Shown here one piece after another: positions 8,593-16,674 of a stretch of 64,000 nt of DNA. A program made the translations under genes and the position numbers. The notes beneath the pieces were generated by a model. It had not been told where the DNA came from. It searched no databases and saw only the letters and a list, made by a program, of their open reading frames with translations. The DNA is taken from positions 14,938-78,937 of the forward strand of contig DASQUK010000248.1 of the NCBI GenBank assembly GCA_035641315.1. The letters are read 5' to 3'. How positions within the stretch are numbered: position 1 is the stretch's first letter; each line of letters opens with the position of its first letter. Source of the stretch: DASQUK01 sp035641315. Its GTDB lineage: Bacteria > Actinomycetota > Acidimicrobiia > Acidimicrobiales > VFJN01.

Positions 8593-9213
8593 TCAGGCGA
8601 CCGTGGGGCTGCCATAGAGGTCGTGGAGGCGTTGGCGCAGTGCCGGTTCGGGGAGGGCACCCAGGTCGACGTGGAGGAGGCTGCCGTCGGCGTCGTAGAA
8701 GGCGCTGATGGGCATCCCCCTGCCGCCGAGGGCTTCGTGGAGGCCGCTGCCGTTGCGGCCGCCGATGTCCCGGGCCAGGGGCCAGTCGGTGATGCCGTGG
8801 CGCTCGGGCATGAACAGGGGATCGCCGGTCTCCTGGGCGTTGACGCCGATGAAGGCGACCTCGCCGTCGAGCTCGCGGGCGACCTTGGCATAGCCGGGGA
8901 GCTCGGCATCGCAGGCGGTGCACCAGGAGGCGAAGAAGTTGACGACGACCGGCGTGCCCTCGAAGTCCGCCAGGCGGATGCGGCCGTCGCCCTGGAGCGC
9001 GGGCAGGTCGAAGGCCTCGGGGTCCGTGGAACCCTCGCCGTCGCCGCCGCCGCCGTCGAGGCCGGTGGCAACCAGCCCCACCCCAACCACGGCCACGGCG
9101 CCCAGGACGACCAGCGTCCACCGCAGCGCGGCCCGAGACGGACCGCGGTGCGGGGCACGGGCCGGCGCTGGCGCCGTCCGCTTGCGGCGGTGCGATGGCG
9201 TCTCGGTGCCCAC
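8593..9213 (-). CDS. TlpA-like membrane-anchored thioredoxin
   Basis: A 206-residue thiol-disulfide oxidoreductase. A basic N-terminus is followed by one signal-anchor helix (residues about 31-50), a Gly-rich linker and a TlpA/AhpC-TSA-type thioredoxin domain with the active site FFASWCTACDAELP (C98, C101). It should act outside the membrane as a reductant for extracytoplasmic cysteines or cytochrome c apoprotein. It lies 12 bases downstream of ccdA, the usual electron donor to such proteins, and both probably share a transcript with the zf-HC2 gene at 9973-10209. Confidence 0.85.
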   Translation of the reverse strand: MGTETPSHRRKRTAPAPARAPHRGPSRAALRWTLVVLGAVAVVGVGLVATGLDGGGGDGEGSTDPEAFDLPALQGDGRIRLADFEGTPVVVNFFASWCTACDAELPGYAKVARELDGEVAFIGVNAQETGDPLFMPERHGITDWPLARDIGGRNGSGLHEALGGRGMPISAFYDADGSLLHVDLGALPEPALRQRLHDLYGSPTVA

Positions 9214-9225
9214 GGTCCTTCTCCT

Positions 9226-9976
9226 TCATCCCAGCGAGACGAGGCGGTCAAGGCCGACCGCCTCGAAGCCGTCCTGGAGCCGGGTGGTGACCCAAACGAG
9301 ACGGTCGAGCGCGAGGATCAGGCCGAAGGTGGCCAGCGAGGCCGCCGAGGCGGCGGTGAGACCCGTGAAGTGGCGCTTGACCCAGCCCAGCGCACCGGCC
9401 AGACGGCCGAGCGCGAGGCCGGCGGCCAGGAACGGCACGCCGAGCCCCGCCGAGTAGACGGCGAGCAGCAGGGCGCCGCGCCCCACACCTTGTTGGGCGG
9501 CGGCGACGGCCAGGATCGACGTGAGCACGGGCCCGATGCACGGCGTCCACCCGAACCCGAAGGCGACCCCCGCGACGGTGGCGGCGAGGGGACCGAAGCG
9601 GGACAGGTCGGGGTGGAAGCGCCGCTCCTGGTAGAGCCACGGCGAGCGCAGCACCAGCGACCCGAGCACGAAGAGGGGCCATGGCCAGTACGACCAGGCC
9701 GGAGATGCGGGTGATGGTGCCCTGGTTGTCGAACAGCGCCTGGCCGACCGCCGTGGCGGACAGCCCGAGCAGGATGAACACCGCCGAGAACCCGGCGACG
9801 AACAGTCCGGTGTCGCGGGCGATCCCGGCCAGGTGGCCCCGGCCCTCGTGGATCTGGCCCACCTCGAGCCCGGTGACGATCGACAGGTAGGCGGGCACGA
9901 TCGGCAGCACGCACGGCGACAGGAACGAGATCAGCCCACCGCCGAACGCGGCCACGAGCGTCACCGGCTCGTTCAC
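9226..9976 (-). pseudogene. ccdA: cytochrome c biogenesis protein CcdA, frameshifted
   Basis: The first 98 codons read a CcdA N-terminus (FGGGLISFLSPCVLPIVPAY, with the redox Cys in SPCVLP). After GLVVLAM the same frame turns to nonsense, while another frame continues with FVLGSLVLRSPWLYQ and the second redox segment FGFGWTPCIGPVL to a normal end at 9226. The junction is near 9675-9690 at a GGCCCC run, where one extra base explains the break. Either the gene is inactive or there is a single-base sequence error. CcdA passes electrons from cytoplasmic thioredoxin to TlpA-type proteins such as the one encoded next. Confidence 0.8.
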
Positions 9977-10209
9977 GGCAGGAACCCCTCGACCCAGCGC
10001 CGCAACCGGGCGAGCGCAAGGTCGCTCGGCCGCCGCGCCGCCAGCCTCTGCAGCGACCGCTTGATCAACCGCAGCGTGTCGGCCTCACCGCTGCACCCCC
10101 AGCAGTCCTCGAGGTGCGCCTCGACCGCCGCCACCCGGACACGTGGCAGCTCGCCGTCGATATAGGCGTCGACGTCTTGCCGCATCCGGCGGTGCCCGGC
10201 CGACAACAT
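9973..10209 (-). CDS. zf-HC2 (anti-sigma factor-like) zinc-finger protein
   Basis: A 78-residue soluble protein with the zinc-binding anti-sigma motif EAHLEDCWGC (His-x3-Cys-x2-Cys) and no membrane segment. Its ATGA stop overlaps the ccdA start, so it heads the ccdA/tlpA operon. It is divergent from an ECF sigma gene 50 bases away. The second half (RLIKRSLQRLA then LARLRRW) closely resembles the zf-HC2 protein encoded on the other side of that sigma gene (10852-11172), so the two look like paralogues. Confidence 0.75.
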   Translation of the reverse strand: MLSAGHRRMRQDVDAYIDGELPRVRVAAVEAHLEDCWGCSGEADTLRLIKRSLQRLAARRPSDLALARLRRWVEGFLP

Positions 10210-10258
10210 CGCCCCCGGGAACCCGGCGTCACGCCCGATCTGTTCCCAGCCGAGGCTT

Positions 10259-10855
10259 GTGGAATGTCGCCGGGGCGGACAGGGTTCCCCAGCGGTGGGA
10301 CCGTCCCCCGACCAGCGCGCCCGCTCGGACCACGAGGCATTTCGGCGCTACGTGCTCCCCGAGCTCGACGTCCTGCTACGGGTCGCGCTGTCGCGCACCC
10401 GCAACCCGGCCGACGCCGAGGACTTGGTGCAGGACACGTTGCTACGCGCCTACCGGGCGATCGGCCGCTTCGACGGGGCCCATCCGCGGGCCTGGCTGCT
10501 GACCATCATGCGCAACGCCCAAGCCAACCGGTTCCGCCGGCGTCGCCCCGCGCTGTTGCGCGACCCCGACGCCGGCCAACGCCTCCAGGACGAACGCGAG
10601 ACGCAACTCAGCGCCGAGTCCATCGTCGTGGGCGCGGCGTTCGACGCCACCGTCGCCGACGCCGTCGTCCGGCTCCCGACCCGGTTCCGTCACATCGTCG
10701 AGCTCGTCGACATCGACGGCCTCAGCTACCAGGAGGCCGCCGACGTGCTCGGCGTGCCGATCGGCACGGTCATGAGTCGCCTTCACCGTGCCCGCCGTCG
10801 CATCCGCACCCGGCTCATCGCAGCCGGCCTCGCCCCCCGGAGTCACAACCGATGA
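10259..10855 (+). CDS. ECF-type RNA polymerase sigma factor
   Basis: About 198 residues (or 186 from a GTG at 10295, which fits family length better). Region 2 is visible as NPADAEDLVQDTLLRAYRAI with PRAWLLTIMRNAQANRFRRR, and region 4 as LSYQEAADVLGVPIGTVMSR LHRARRRIRTRL. It directs RNA polymerase to a dedicated set of promoters. Its ATGA overlap with the downstream zf-HC2 gene is the usual sigma/anti-sigma coupling. Position between two zf-HC2 genes and a thiol-redox pair suggests control of a redox or envelope response; the signal is not known. Confidence 0.9.
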   Translation: MECRRGGQGSPAVGPSPDQRARSDHEAFRRYVLPELDVLLRVALSRTRNPADAEDLVQDTLLRAYRAIGRFDGAHPRAWLLTIMRNAQANRFRRRRPALLRDPDAGQRLQDERETQLSAESIVVGAAFDATVADAVVRLPTRFRHIVELVDIDGLSYQEAADVLGVPIGTVMSRLHRARRRIRTRLIAAGLAPRSHNR

Positions 10856-11172
10856 ATCCCTGGCGCCGACACAGCGTCGCCGACCGGCCCCTCACCTGCC
10901 GCGAGGTGGGCAAGCTCCTCCAGTACTACCTCGACGGCCACACCGACGAGGACGCCACCGCCAAGGTCGCCGAGCACCTAGAGGACTGCCGGCGCTGCGG
11001 CCTCGAAGCCGCGATCTACCGCGAGATCAAGGCTGCCCTCGCGCGCCGAGCTCCGGTGTTGCCCGAGACCACCCTCGCCCGGCTCCGCCGTTTCGGCGAC
11101 CAGCTCGCCACCGACGGGCCCCCGGAGGATCCCTCCGGCGACGGCCACGGCGACCCGAGCCGACGTGGGTGA
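10852..11172 (+). CDS. zf-HC2 anti-sigma factor-like protein
   Basis: A 106-residue protein, coupled to the sigma factor by an ATGA overlap. The zinc motif is AEHLEDCRRCGLEA (His-x3-Cys-x2-Cys), after a CREV cysteine near residue 19. The C-terminal part (REIKAALARRA, LARLRRF) parallels the divergent zf-HC2 protein at 9973-10209. There is no transmembrane helix in this reading frame; a one-helix membrane protein is encoded directly after it and could supply an anchor. Likely role: redox- or zinc-responsive anti-sigma factor for the preceding sigma factor. Confidence 0.75.
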   Translation: MNPWRRHSVADRPLTCREVGKLLQYYLDGHTDEDATAKVAEHLEDCRRCGLEAAIYREIKAALARRAPVLPETTLARLRRFGDQLATDGPPEDPSGDGHGDPSRRG

Positions 11173-11341
11173 CCTGCTGTTGCCCCGCACCGACGCCGGG
11201 GCCCTGGCCCAAGCGGTGGGCGCCGCCGTCGCCTACACCGGGGCGTTGATCGCCGTGCGCCGTAACCGGGACCTGATGTGGTTCGTGGGCGGGCTCGCCA
11301 CGCTGACCTTCGCCTGGTTCGCGCTCCGGACCGTCCACTGA
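11165..11341 (+). CDS. small one- or two-helix membrane protein
   Basis: A 58-codon frame from GTG 11165 to TGA 11339-11341, overlapping the end of the zf-HC2 gene. It has two hydrophobic stretches (AQAVGAAVAYTGALIAV and LMWFVGGLATLTFAWFAL) separated by RRNRD, which suggests a helical hairpin. No family is recognised. Its overlap with the anti-sigma-like gene suggests that it belongs to the same signalling unit. Confidence 0.5.
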   Translation: MGDLLLPRTDAGALAQAVGAAVAYTGALIAVRRNRDLMWFVGGLATLTFAWFALRTVH

Positions 11342-11432
11342 ACACCCGACCCCGGGCGCGACCCGTCGAGACTGGGAATGGCCACGTCACGCGCCGGGTT
11401 ACCAGGGCGCAAGCTGTCACCAGGGGCTGCCC

Positions 11433-12644
11433 ATGAGAGCGCGATGGATTGCTGGCGTCGTCGGGCTGGGATTGTTGGCTGCGGCGTGCGGTGGCGGCGA
11501 CGACGACGACGCGTCCACGGCACCGGCGTCCACGGAGGCACGCGAGTCGGCGGCCGGCGGGACCGCCATCACCGTCGACCAGGCGGCGCCCAGCCCGGCC
11601 GAGGACGTGCCGTCCGCGCTGGACGACCCCGACGACGACAGCTTTCCCGAGCCGCTGATCAACACCGCAGACTTGCTGTCGGGTGGGCCGCCGCCGGACG
11701 GCATCCCTGCCATCGACAAGCCGAAGTTCCTGGCCCCCGACCAGGTCGACTTCGTCGAGGACCAAGAGCCGGTGATGGCCCTCGAGATCGGCGACGACGC
11801 CCGCGCCTACCCGCTGCAGGTCATGACCTGGCACGAGATCGTCAACGACACCGTCGACGGCGTGCCGGTGGCGGTCACCTACTGCCCGCTGTGCAACACC
11901 GCGATCGCCTACGACCGCCGGCTCGGCGACCGGGTCCTCGACTTCGGCACCTCGGGGATGCTGTACAACTCGGCACTGGTCATGTACGACCGCCAGACTG
12001 AGTCGCTGTGGAGCCACTTCACGGCCCAGGCCATCGTCGGGCACCTCGCCGGCCAGGAGCTCGACGTCTACCCGGTGGCCATCGTGGCGTGGGCCGACTG
12101 GCGGGACGCCCACCCCGACGGGCTGGTGCTCAGTCGCGACACGGGCCACGACCGTGACTATGGCCGGAATCCCTACCCGGGCTACGACGACATCGACTCG
12201 CCCGCCTTCCTGTTCGAGGGCGAGGTCGACGGCCGGCTCGCCGCCAAGGAACGGGTCATCGGCATCGAGCGCGACGGCGACGCCGTGGCCGTGCGGGCCG
12301 ATGAGCTCGCCGAGGCCGGCGTGATCGAGGTCGAGGTCGGCGGCGACACGCTGATCGTGTGGCTCGATCCGGGCACCGCGTCGGCCCTCGACTCCCCGGC
12401 CCTCGCCGAAGGACGCGATGTCGGCGCCACCGGGGTGTTCGCCCCGGTGGTCGACGGCCGGGCGTTGACCTTCGAGCGAGCCGACGACGGCTTCCTGGAC
12501 GACCAGACCGGCAGCCGCTGGAACGCGCTCGGAGACGCCGTGGAGGGCCCCCTCACGGGCCGCGCCCTGGAACCGGTGGTCCACGTGGACACGTTCTGGT
12601 TCGCCTGGGGGGCCTTCCAGCCCGACACCCGCATCGTCCCCTGA
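11433..12644 (+). CDS. DUF3179-domain lipoprotein
   Basis: A 403-residue secreted lipoprotein: signal peptide with lipobox LLAAAC (Cys19), an acidic Thr/Ser-rich linker, then the DUF3179 domain with its hallmark YPLQVMTWHEIVND, TYCPLCNTAIAYDR (CPLC) and WSHFTAQAIVG. The biochemical role of the DUF3179 family is not established; the conserved CPLC pair suggests a redox or metal site outside the membrane. It lies about 90 bases after the sigma/zf-HC2 block, on the same strand, near TlpA/CcdA, so a link with extracytoplasmic thiol chemistry is plausible but inferred. Confidence 0.85.
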   Translation: MRARWIAGVVGLGLLAAACGGGDDDDASTAPASTEARESAAGGTAITVDQAAPSPAEDVPSALDDPDDDSFPEPLINTADLLSGGPPPDGIPAIDKPKFLAPDQVDFVEDQEPVMALEIGDDARAYPLQVMTWHEIVNDTVDGVPVAVTYCPLCNTAIAYDRRLGDRVLDFGTSGMLYNSALVMYDRQTESLWSHFTAQAIVGHLAGQELDVYPVAIVAWADWRDAHPDGLVLSRDTGHDRDYGRNPYPGYDDIDSPAFLFEGEVDGRLAAKERVIGIERDGDAVAVRADELAEAGVIEVEVGGDTLIVWLDPGTASALDSPALAEGRDVGATGVFAPVVDGRALTFERADDGFLDDQTGSRWNALGDAVEGPLTGRALEPVVHVDTFWFAWGAFQPDTRIVP

Positions 12645-12696
12645 TCTCGGGCGCTCAACCCGGTCGCCGTGGGTTGCTGGTATAGATGGTCGGCGC

Positions 12697-13464
12697 GTGC
12701 GCTCGCGCAACACGAACGAGGGCTGGGACGACTACCTGGCGGCGTTCCACACCGAACGGACGGGGATCACCGAGGCCGTCCTCGGTGCCGCCCCGGGTGA
12801 CGATGGCCGCGAACCGTACGACTGGTTGGTCCAGGCCCTCCCCGGTGACGGCGTGATCGTCGACGTCGGCTGCGGCAGCGGGCCCCTCGCCGCCCGGACG
12901 CCCCGCCGCTGGATCGGGCTCGATCGCAACCCGGCCGAGCTGGGCCGGGCCGCACGGGCCGCACCCGGCCGGGTGGTCCGCGCCGATGCCGCCGCCGCCC
13001 CCGTGCGTGCCGGCGGCGCCGATGTCGTGATCTGCTCGATGGCGCTGATGCTCTTCGCCGATCCGACCGCCGCCGTCGGCGAGATGGCCCGCCTGCTGCG
13101 GGTGGGGGGCCTGTTCGTGGCCCTGGTCCCGGCGACCCGGCCGCTGACGATCCGGGATCGGGTCCGGTACGCCCGGCTGCTGGCGGCGCTCCGGCTCCGG
13201 CGCATGCCCTTCCGCCACCCCGGTGTGCTCGACGAACCCCGGTCGTTGCTGGCTCCGGCCGGGCTCGACCTGGTGAGCATGGAACGGCGGCGCTTCGCGT
13301 ACCGGCTCGGCGACACCGACGCCGCCGTGCTGTGGATGCGCTCCCTGTACCTGCCCGGCCTCGGCGGCCGCCGGTGGCATGCCGTGCAGCAGGTCGCGCA
13401 GCGCTGGACCGGCTCGAGCATCGGGCTACCGCTGTGCCGCCTGGTCGCCGTCAAGCCCGCCTGA
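12697..13464 (+). CDS. class I SAM-dependent methyltransferase
   Basis: A 255-residue Methyltransf_11-like protein: motif I VIVDVGCGSGPLAA near residue 55, acidic IGLDRN, and CSMALMLFADP after strand 4 followed by LLRVGGLFVALVP. The acceptor is unknown. It starts with GTG at 12697. A TATAGA element at 12681-12686 sits about 10 bases before the start, which would fit a nearly leaderless transcript; that is inference. Confidence 0.75.
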   Translation: MRSRNTNEGWDDYLAAFHTERTGITEAVLGAAPGDDGREPYDWLVQALPGDGVIVDVGCGSGPLAARTPRRWIGLDRNPAELGRAARAAPGRVVRADAAAAPVRAGGADVVICSMALMLFADPTAAVGEMARLLRVGGLFVALVPATRPLTIRDRVRYARLLAALRLRRMPFRHPGVLDEPRSLLAPAGLDLVSMERRRFAYRLGDTDAAVLWMRSLYLPGLGGRRWHAVQQVAQRWTGSSIGLPLCRLVAVKPA

Positions 13465-13498
13465 GCCCATAGCACGTCGGGGCGATTCCCGGCCGCGG

Positions 13499-14920
13499 TC
13501 AGCCAGCGAGGTCGCGCAGGGCGTCCTCGATGCCCCGGTGGAAGGTGGGATAGGCGTAGATCATCTGGCGGAGCCCCTCGGTCGGGACCTGGGCGTGCAC
13601 GGCCAAGGTCAGGGCGCCGAGGACCTCGCCGCCCGCGGGGCCCATGGCCGTAGCGCCGACCAGCACGCCCCGCTCGGCGTCCTCGACCAGCTTGATGACG
13701 CCCTCGTTGCCGGCCCCGTGGATCCAGCCCCGAGCGGTGCGGGGCACCGCGCTCGTGCCGGTCCGCACCGCCAGTTCGGCCTCGCGGGCCTGGGCCTCGG
13801 TCCAGCCGACCGCCCCGATCTCGGGGTCGGTGAAGGTGACCCGGGGCAGCGCCTGGTAGTCGGCGGGCGTGTGCGGCCGGCCAAGGATGTCGGCCGCGGC
13901 GATCGCCGACTGGTACATGGCCACGTGGGTGAAGGCGCCCTTGCCGGTGACGTCGCCCACGGCCCACACGCCGTCGGTGACCCGCAGGTGCTCGTCGACC
14001 GGCACCCAGCGACGGGTTTCGTCGACGCCGACCGCGCCCAGCCCGACCGCGGGCAGGTCGGCTCGGCGCCCGGTGGCCACCAGCAGCTGGGCGGCGGCCA
14101 GGCGGGTGCCGTCCTCGAGGCCCACGGCGAGGCGGGCGCCGTCGCGGTGGACCCCCCTGACCCGGGCCGAGGTGCGCACCGCGACGCCCTCGGCTTCGAA
14201 CACGTCGGCCAGCAGCCGCCCGGTCTCCGGCTCCTCGCCGGGTACCAGCCGGTCCAGCATCTCCACCACGGTCACCGCGACCCCGAAGCGGGCGAACACC
14301 TGGGCGAGCTCGACACCGACCGGGCCCCCGCCCAGCACGATCAGCGACGAGGGCAGCTCCTTGGCCTCGATCGCCTCGCGATTGGTCCAGTACGGCACTC
14401 CGGCCCGATCCCCACCCGCCGCTCCGTGGCGGCGTCGGCCTCCGCCCGACTCGTGGCCTAGGCCGGGGATGGGCGGGATGACGGCATGGGTGCCGGTGGC
14501 CACCACGATGCCCCGGTGGGCCTCGATCTCACGCTCACCGACGGCGACCCGGCCCGGTGCCAGGATCCGCCCCTCGCCGCGCAAGAACCGGCCGCCCTTG
14601 GCCTCGAACCGCTCGACCGCCACCCGGTCGTCCCAATCGTCGGTCGCTTCGTCACGGATGCGTTGGGCCAAGGGGGCCCAGTCGGGCCGCACCGTCGCGT
14701 CGCCGGCCATGCCCGGGATGCGGCGACCCTCGGCCAGCAGGTTGGCCGCCCGGATCATCATCTTCGACGGCACGCAGCCCCAGTACGGGCACTCGCCCCC
14801 CACCAACTGGCGCTCGACGCCCACCACGTCCAGGCCCGCCTCGGCCAGCCGGCCGGCGACGTCCTCGCCACCCGGGCCCATCCCGATCACCACCGCGTCT
14901 GCGCTCAACGTCTCACCCAC
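13499..14920 (-). CDS. NAD(P)/FAD-dependent disulfide oxidoreductase (mercuric reductase-like family)
   Basis: A 473-residue flavin disulfide reductase. FAD motif VVIGMGPGGEDVAG, active-site pair GGECPYWGCVPSKM, NAD(P) motif LIVLGGGPVGVELAQ, second FAD motif WAVGDVTGKGAF, and a dimer domain ending in YAYPTFHRGIEDAL, where Tyr replaces the His of dihydrolipoyl dehydrogenase. The interdomain GHESGGGRRRHGAAGGDRAG is an unusual Gly/Arg-rich insertion. The GTG at 14920 was chosen because AAGGAG precedes it; an open frame extends much further upstream without family similarity. It lacks the N-terminal HMA domain and C-terminal Cys pair of MerA, so a mercury role is not supported. Confidence 0.85.
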   Translation of the reverse strand: MGETLSADAVVIGMGPGGEDVAGRLAEAGLDVVGVERQLVGGECPYWGCVPSKMMIRAANLLAEGRRIPGMAGDATVRPDWAPLAQRIRDEATDDWDDRVAVERFEAKGGRFLRGEGRILAPGRVAVGEREIEAHRGIVVATGTHAVIPPIPGLGHESGGGRRRHGAAGGDRAGVPYWTNREAIEAKELPSSLIVLGGGPVGVELAQVFARFGVAVTVVEMLDRLVPGEEPETGRLLADVFEAEGVAVRTSARVRGVHRDGARLAVGLEDGTRLAAAQLLVATGRRADLPAVGLGAVGVDETRRWVPVDEHLRVTDGVWAVGDVTGKGAFTHVAMYQSAIAAADILGRPHTPADYQALPRVTFTDPEIGAVGWTEAQAREAELAVRTGTSAVPRTARGWIHGAGNEGVIKLVEDAERGVLVGATAMGPAGGEVLGALTLAVHAQVPTEGLRQMIYAYPTFHRGIEDALRDLAG

Positions 14921-15119
14921 CGGCGCTCCTTCGTCTGCGAACCGGGTCACCACCCGGGAACCCGCCTCGCGCCCCGTCGTGTTCCCCGGACAGGTCTCCG
15001 GGTTCTTAGGACTCGGTGAACTCCGGCCCGCCGCCATGGACCGGTTCCCGGATCGGGTGCACGCTCGCCGCGGCACGGACCTTTGTCCGGGTCCCACCCG
15101 AGTTGTCCAAGGAGGGGCG

Positions 15120-15788
15120 ATGAAGCGCTTCCTGTTCGGTTTGACCGTTGTCCTCCTCGTCGGTGTGGTCGCTGTCCCCGCCGGCGCCGCGCCCCGGGAT
15201 GGTGGGACGCGACGCTGGCAGGTCACCGTCGAGAACCTGACGCCCGCCGGGTCCCAGCCCCTGTCGCCACCGCTGGTGGCCGTCCACTCGCAACGGGCGG
15301 ACGTCTGGAGCGTGGGCGCCATCGCCAACCATGGGGTGGCCGCCATCGCCGAAGACGCCAACAACGCCCCGCTGGAGGCCGCCCTGCCCCAGGTCCCCGG
15401 CGTCGAGACCGTCTTCACCGTGCCCGGCGGACCCATCCCCCCGGGCCAGGTCCGCAGCTTCGAGATGGAGACCCGGGGCCGCTTCGAGCGGCTGACACTG
15501 CTCACCATGCTGGTCAACACCAACGACGCATTCACAGGCCTGGACTCGCTGCGGGTCCACGGCAAGGGCGCGGTCATCGACACCATCGCCTACGACGCCG
15601 GCAGCGAGCGCAACAACGAGCTGGCCGGGTTCATCCCGGGGCCGTGCTGCAACAACCCGTTCGTGCGTGACCCCGAAGGCGCCCTGATCCGCCCCCACGA
15701 CGGCATCACCGGCGTCGGGGACCTCGACCCCGCCGTCTACGGCTGGCCCGAGCCCGCGGCCCGGATCACCATCACCCCCGCCGGGTAG
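15120..15788 (+). CDS. secreted spondin-domain protein
   Basis: A 222-residue exported protein with a cleavable-looking signal peptide (MKRFLFGLTVVLLVGVVAVP then AGA) and a spondin_N-type domain: VTVENLTPAGSQPLSPPLVA, VNTNDAFTGLDS, YDAGSERNNE and a final ARITITPAG are the family's usual landmarks. A PGPCCNN cysteine pair lies near the end. Bacterial members are extracellular proteins of unclear role. The ATG at 15120 has AAGGAGGG at 15109-15116. The 200-base gap to the divergent reductase gene should hold both promoters. Confidence 0.8.
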   Translation: MKRFLFGLTVVLLVGVVAVPAGAAPRDGGTRRWQVTVENLTPAGSQPLSPPLVAVHSQRADVWSVGAIANHGVAAIAEDANNAPLEAALPQVPGVETVFTVPGGPIPPGQVRSFEMETRGRFERLTLLTMLVNTNDAFTGLDSLRVHGKGAVIDTIAYDAGSERNNELAGFIPGPCCNNPFVRDPEGALIRPHDGITGVGDLDPAVYGWPEPAARITITPAG

Positions 15789-15799
15789 ACGGCCGGGGT

Positions 15800-16663
15800 A
15801 TGGAGATCGACTTCTCGCCGGATCGGTCGCTGTACCCGTTCGAGTCCCGCTGGTTCGCATCGTCCAAGGGGCGCATGCACTACATCGACGAAGGTGCGGG
15901 GGCGCCGCTGCTGCTCTGCCACGGGAACCCGACCTGGAGCTTCCTGTACCGGCACATCGTGCACGCGCTGCGCGACAGGTTCCGGTGCGTGGCGATCGAC
16001 TACCTGGGGTTCGGGTTGTCGGACCGCCCCGAGGGCTACGGCTACACGGTCGAAGAACATGCCGGCGTCGTGGGCGAGCTCGTCGACGACCTCGCCCTCG
16101 AGGGCTTCGTCGTCATGGGCCAGGACTGGGGCGGGCCCATCGGCACCACGGTCGCGGTCGACCGGGCGGACCGGATCAGGGGGCTGGTGCTCGGCAACAC
16201 CTGGTTCTGGCCCACCGAGTCGCTCAGCATGAAGGCCTTCAGCCGGGTCATGTCGAGCGGGCCGCTCCAGCGGATGATCCTCGAGCGCAACCTGTTCGTC
16301 GAGCGGCTCATGCCGGCCGCGATGGCCCGCAAGCTGACACCCGAGGAGATGGACCACTACCGCAAGGCCCAGCCCAGCCCCGAGGCCCGCCGAGGTGTCG
16401 CGGAGATGCCCCGCCAGATCCTCGCGGCCCGGCCGCTGTTGGAGCGGCTCGCCCGACAGGTGCCCGAGCGCCTCGGCGACAAGCCGGCCCTCCTGGTGTG
16501 GGGGATGAAGGACCTCGGGTTCCGGCCCAAGTCGTTCCTGCCGAGGGTTCGCTCGACGTTTGCCGACCATGATGTCGTCGAGCTGCCCCGGGCCAAGCAC
16601 TACATCCAGGAAGACGCACCCGACCAGATCGCCGCCGCCATCGGGCGGCGGTTCGGCCCGTAG
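15800..16663 (+). CDS. haloalkane dehalogenase-like alpha/beta hydrolase
   Basis: A 287-residue alpha/beta hydrolase of haloalkane dehalogenase size. HGNPTWSFLYR (Asn43 would be a halide ligand), nucleophile D109 in GQDWGGPI with the following Trp110 as second halide ligand, NTWFWP after strand 6, catalytic acid in WGMKDLGF and His in AKHYIQED. The position of the acid after strand 7 is that of the DhlA-type subfamilies. These enzymes convert haloalkanes to alcohol and halide. Closely related epoxide hydrolases also use Asp, but usually have HGxP with two lid tyrosines. It follows the spondin gene by 11 bases and faces a haloacid dehalogenase-type gene. Confidence 0.75.
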   Translation: MEIDFSPDRSLYPFESRWFASSKGRMHYIDEGAGAPLLLCHGNPTWSFLYRHIVHALRDRFRCVAIDYLGFGLSDRPEGYGYTVEEHAGVVGELVDDLALEGFVVMGQDWGGPIGTTVAVDRADRIRGLVLGNTWFWPTESLSMKAFSRVMSSGPLQRMILERNLFVERLMPAAMARKLTPEEMDHYRKAQPSPEARRGVAEMPRQILAARPLLERLARQVPERLGDKPALLVWGMKDLGFRPKSFLPRVRSTFADHDVVELPRAKHYIQEDAPDQIAAAIGRRFGP

Positions 16664-16674
16664 CGCGCCCCAGC

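Noticed and set aside
12681..12686. TATAGA as a firm -10 promoter call
   Set aside because: The element fits a leaderless start at 12697, but no -35 match was found and a six-base match is expected by chance.
13499..14920. Mercuric reductase MerA
   Set aside because: No N-terminal HMA domain, no C-terminal Cys-Cys pair and no other mer gene nearby.
13869..15119. Long plus-strand frame in front of the spondin-domain gene
   Set aside because: Antisense of the flavin reductase at 13499-14920; the signal peptide and ribosome site fix the real start at 15120.
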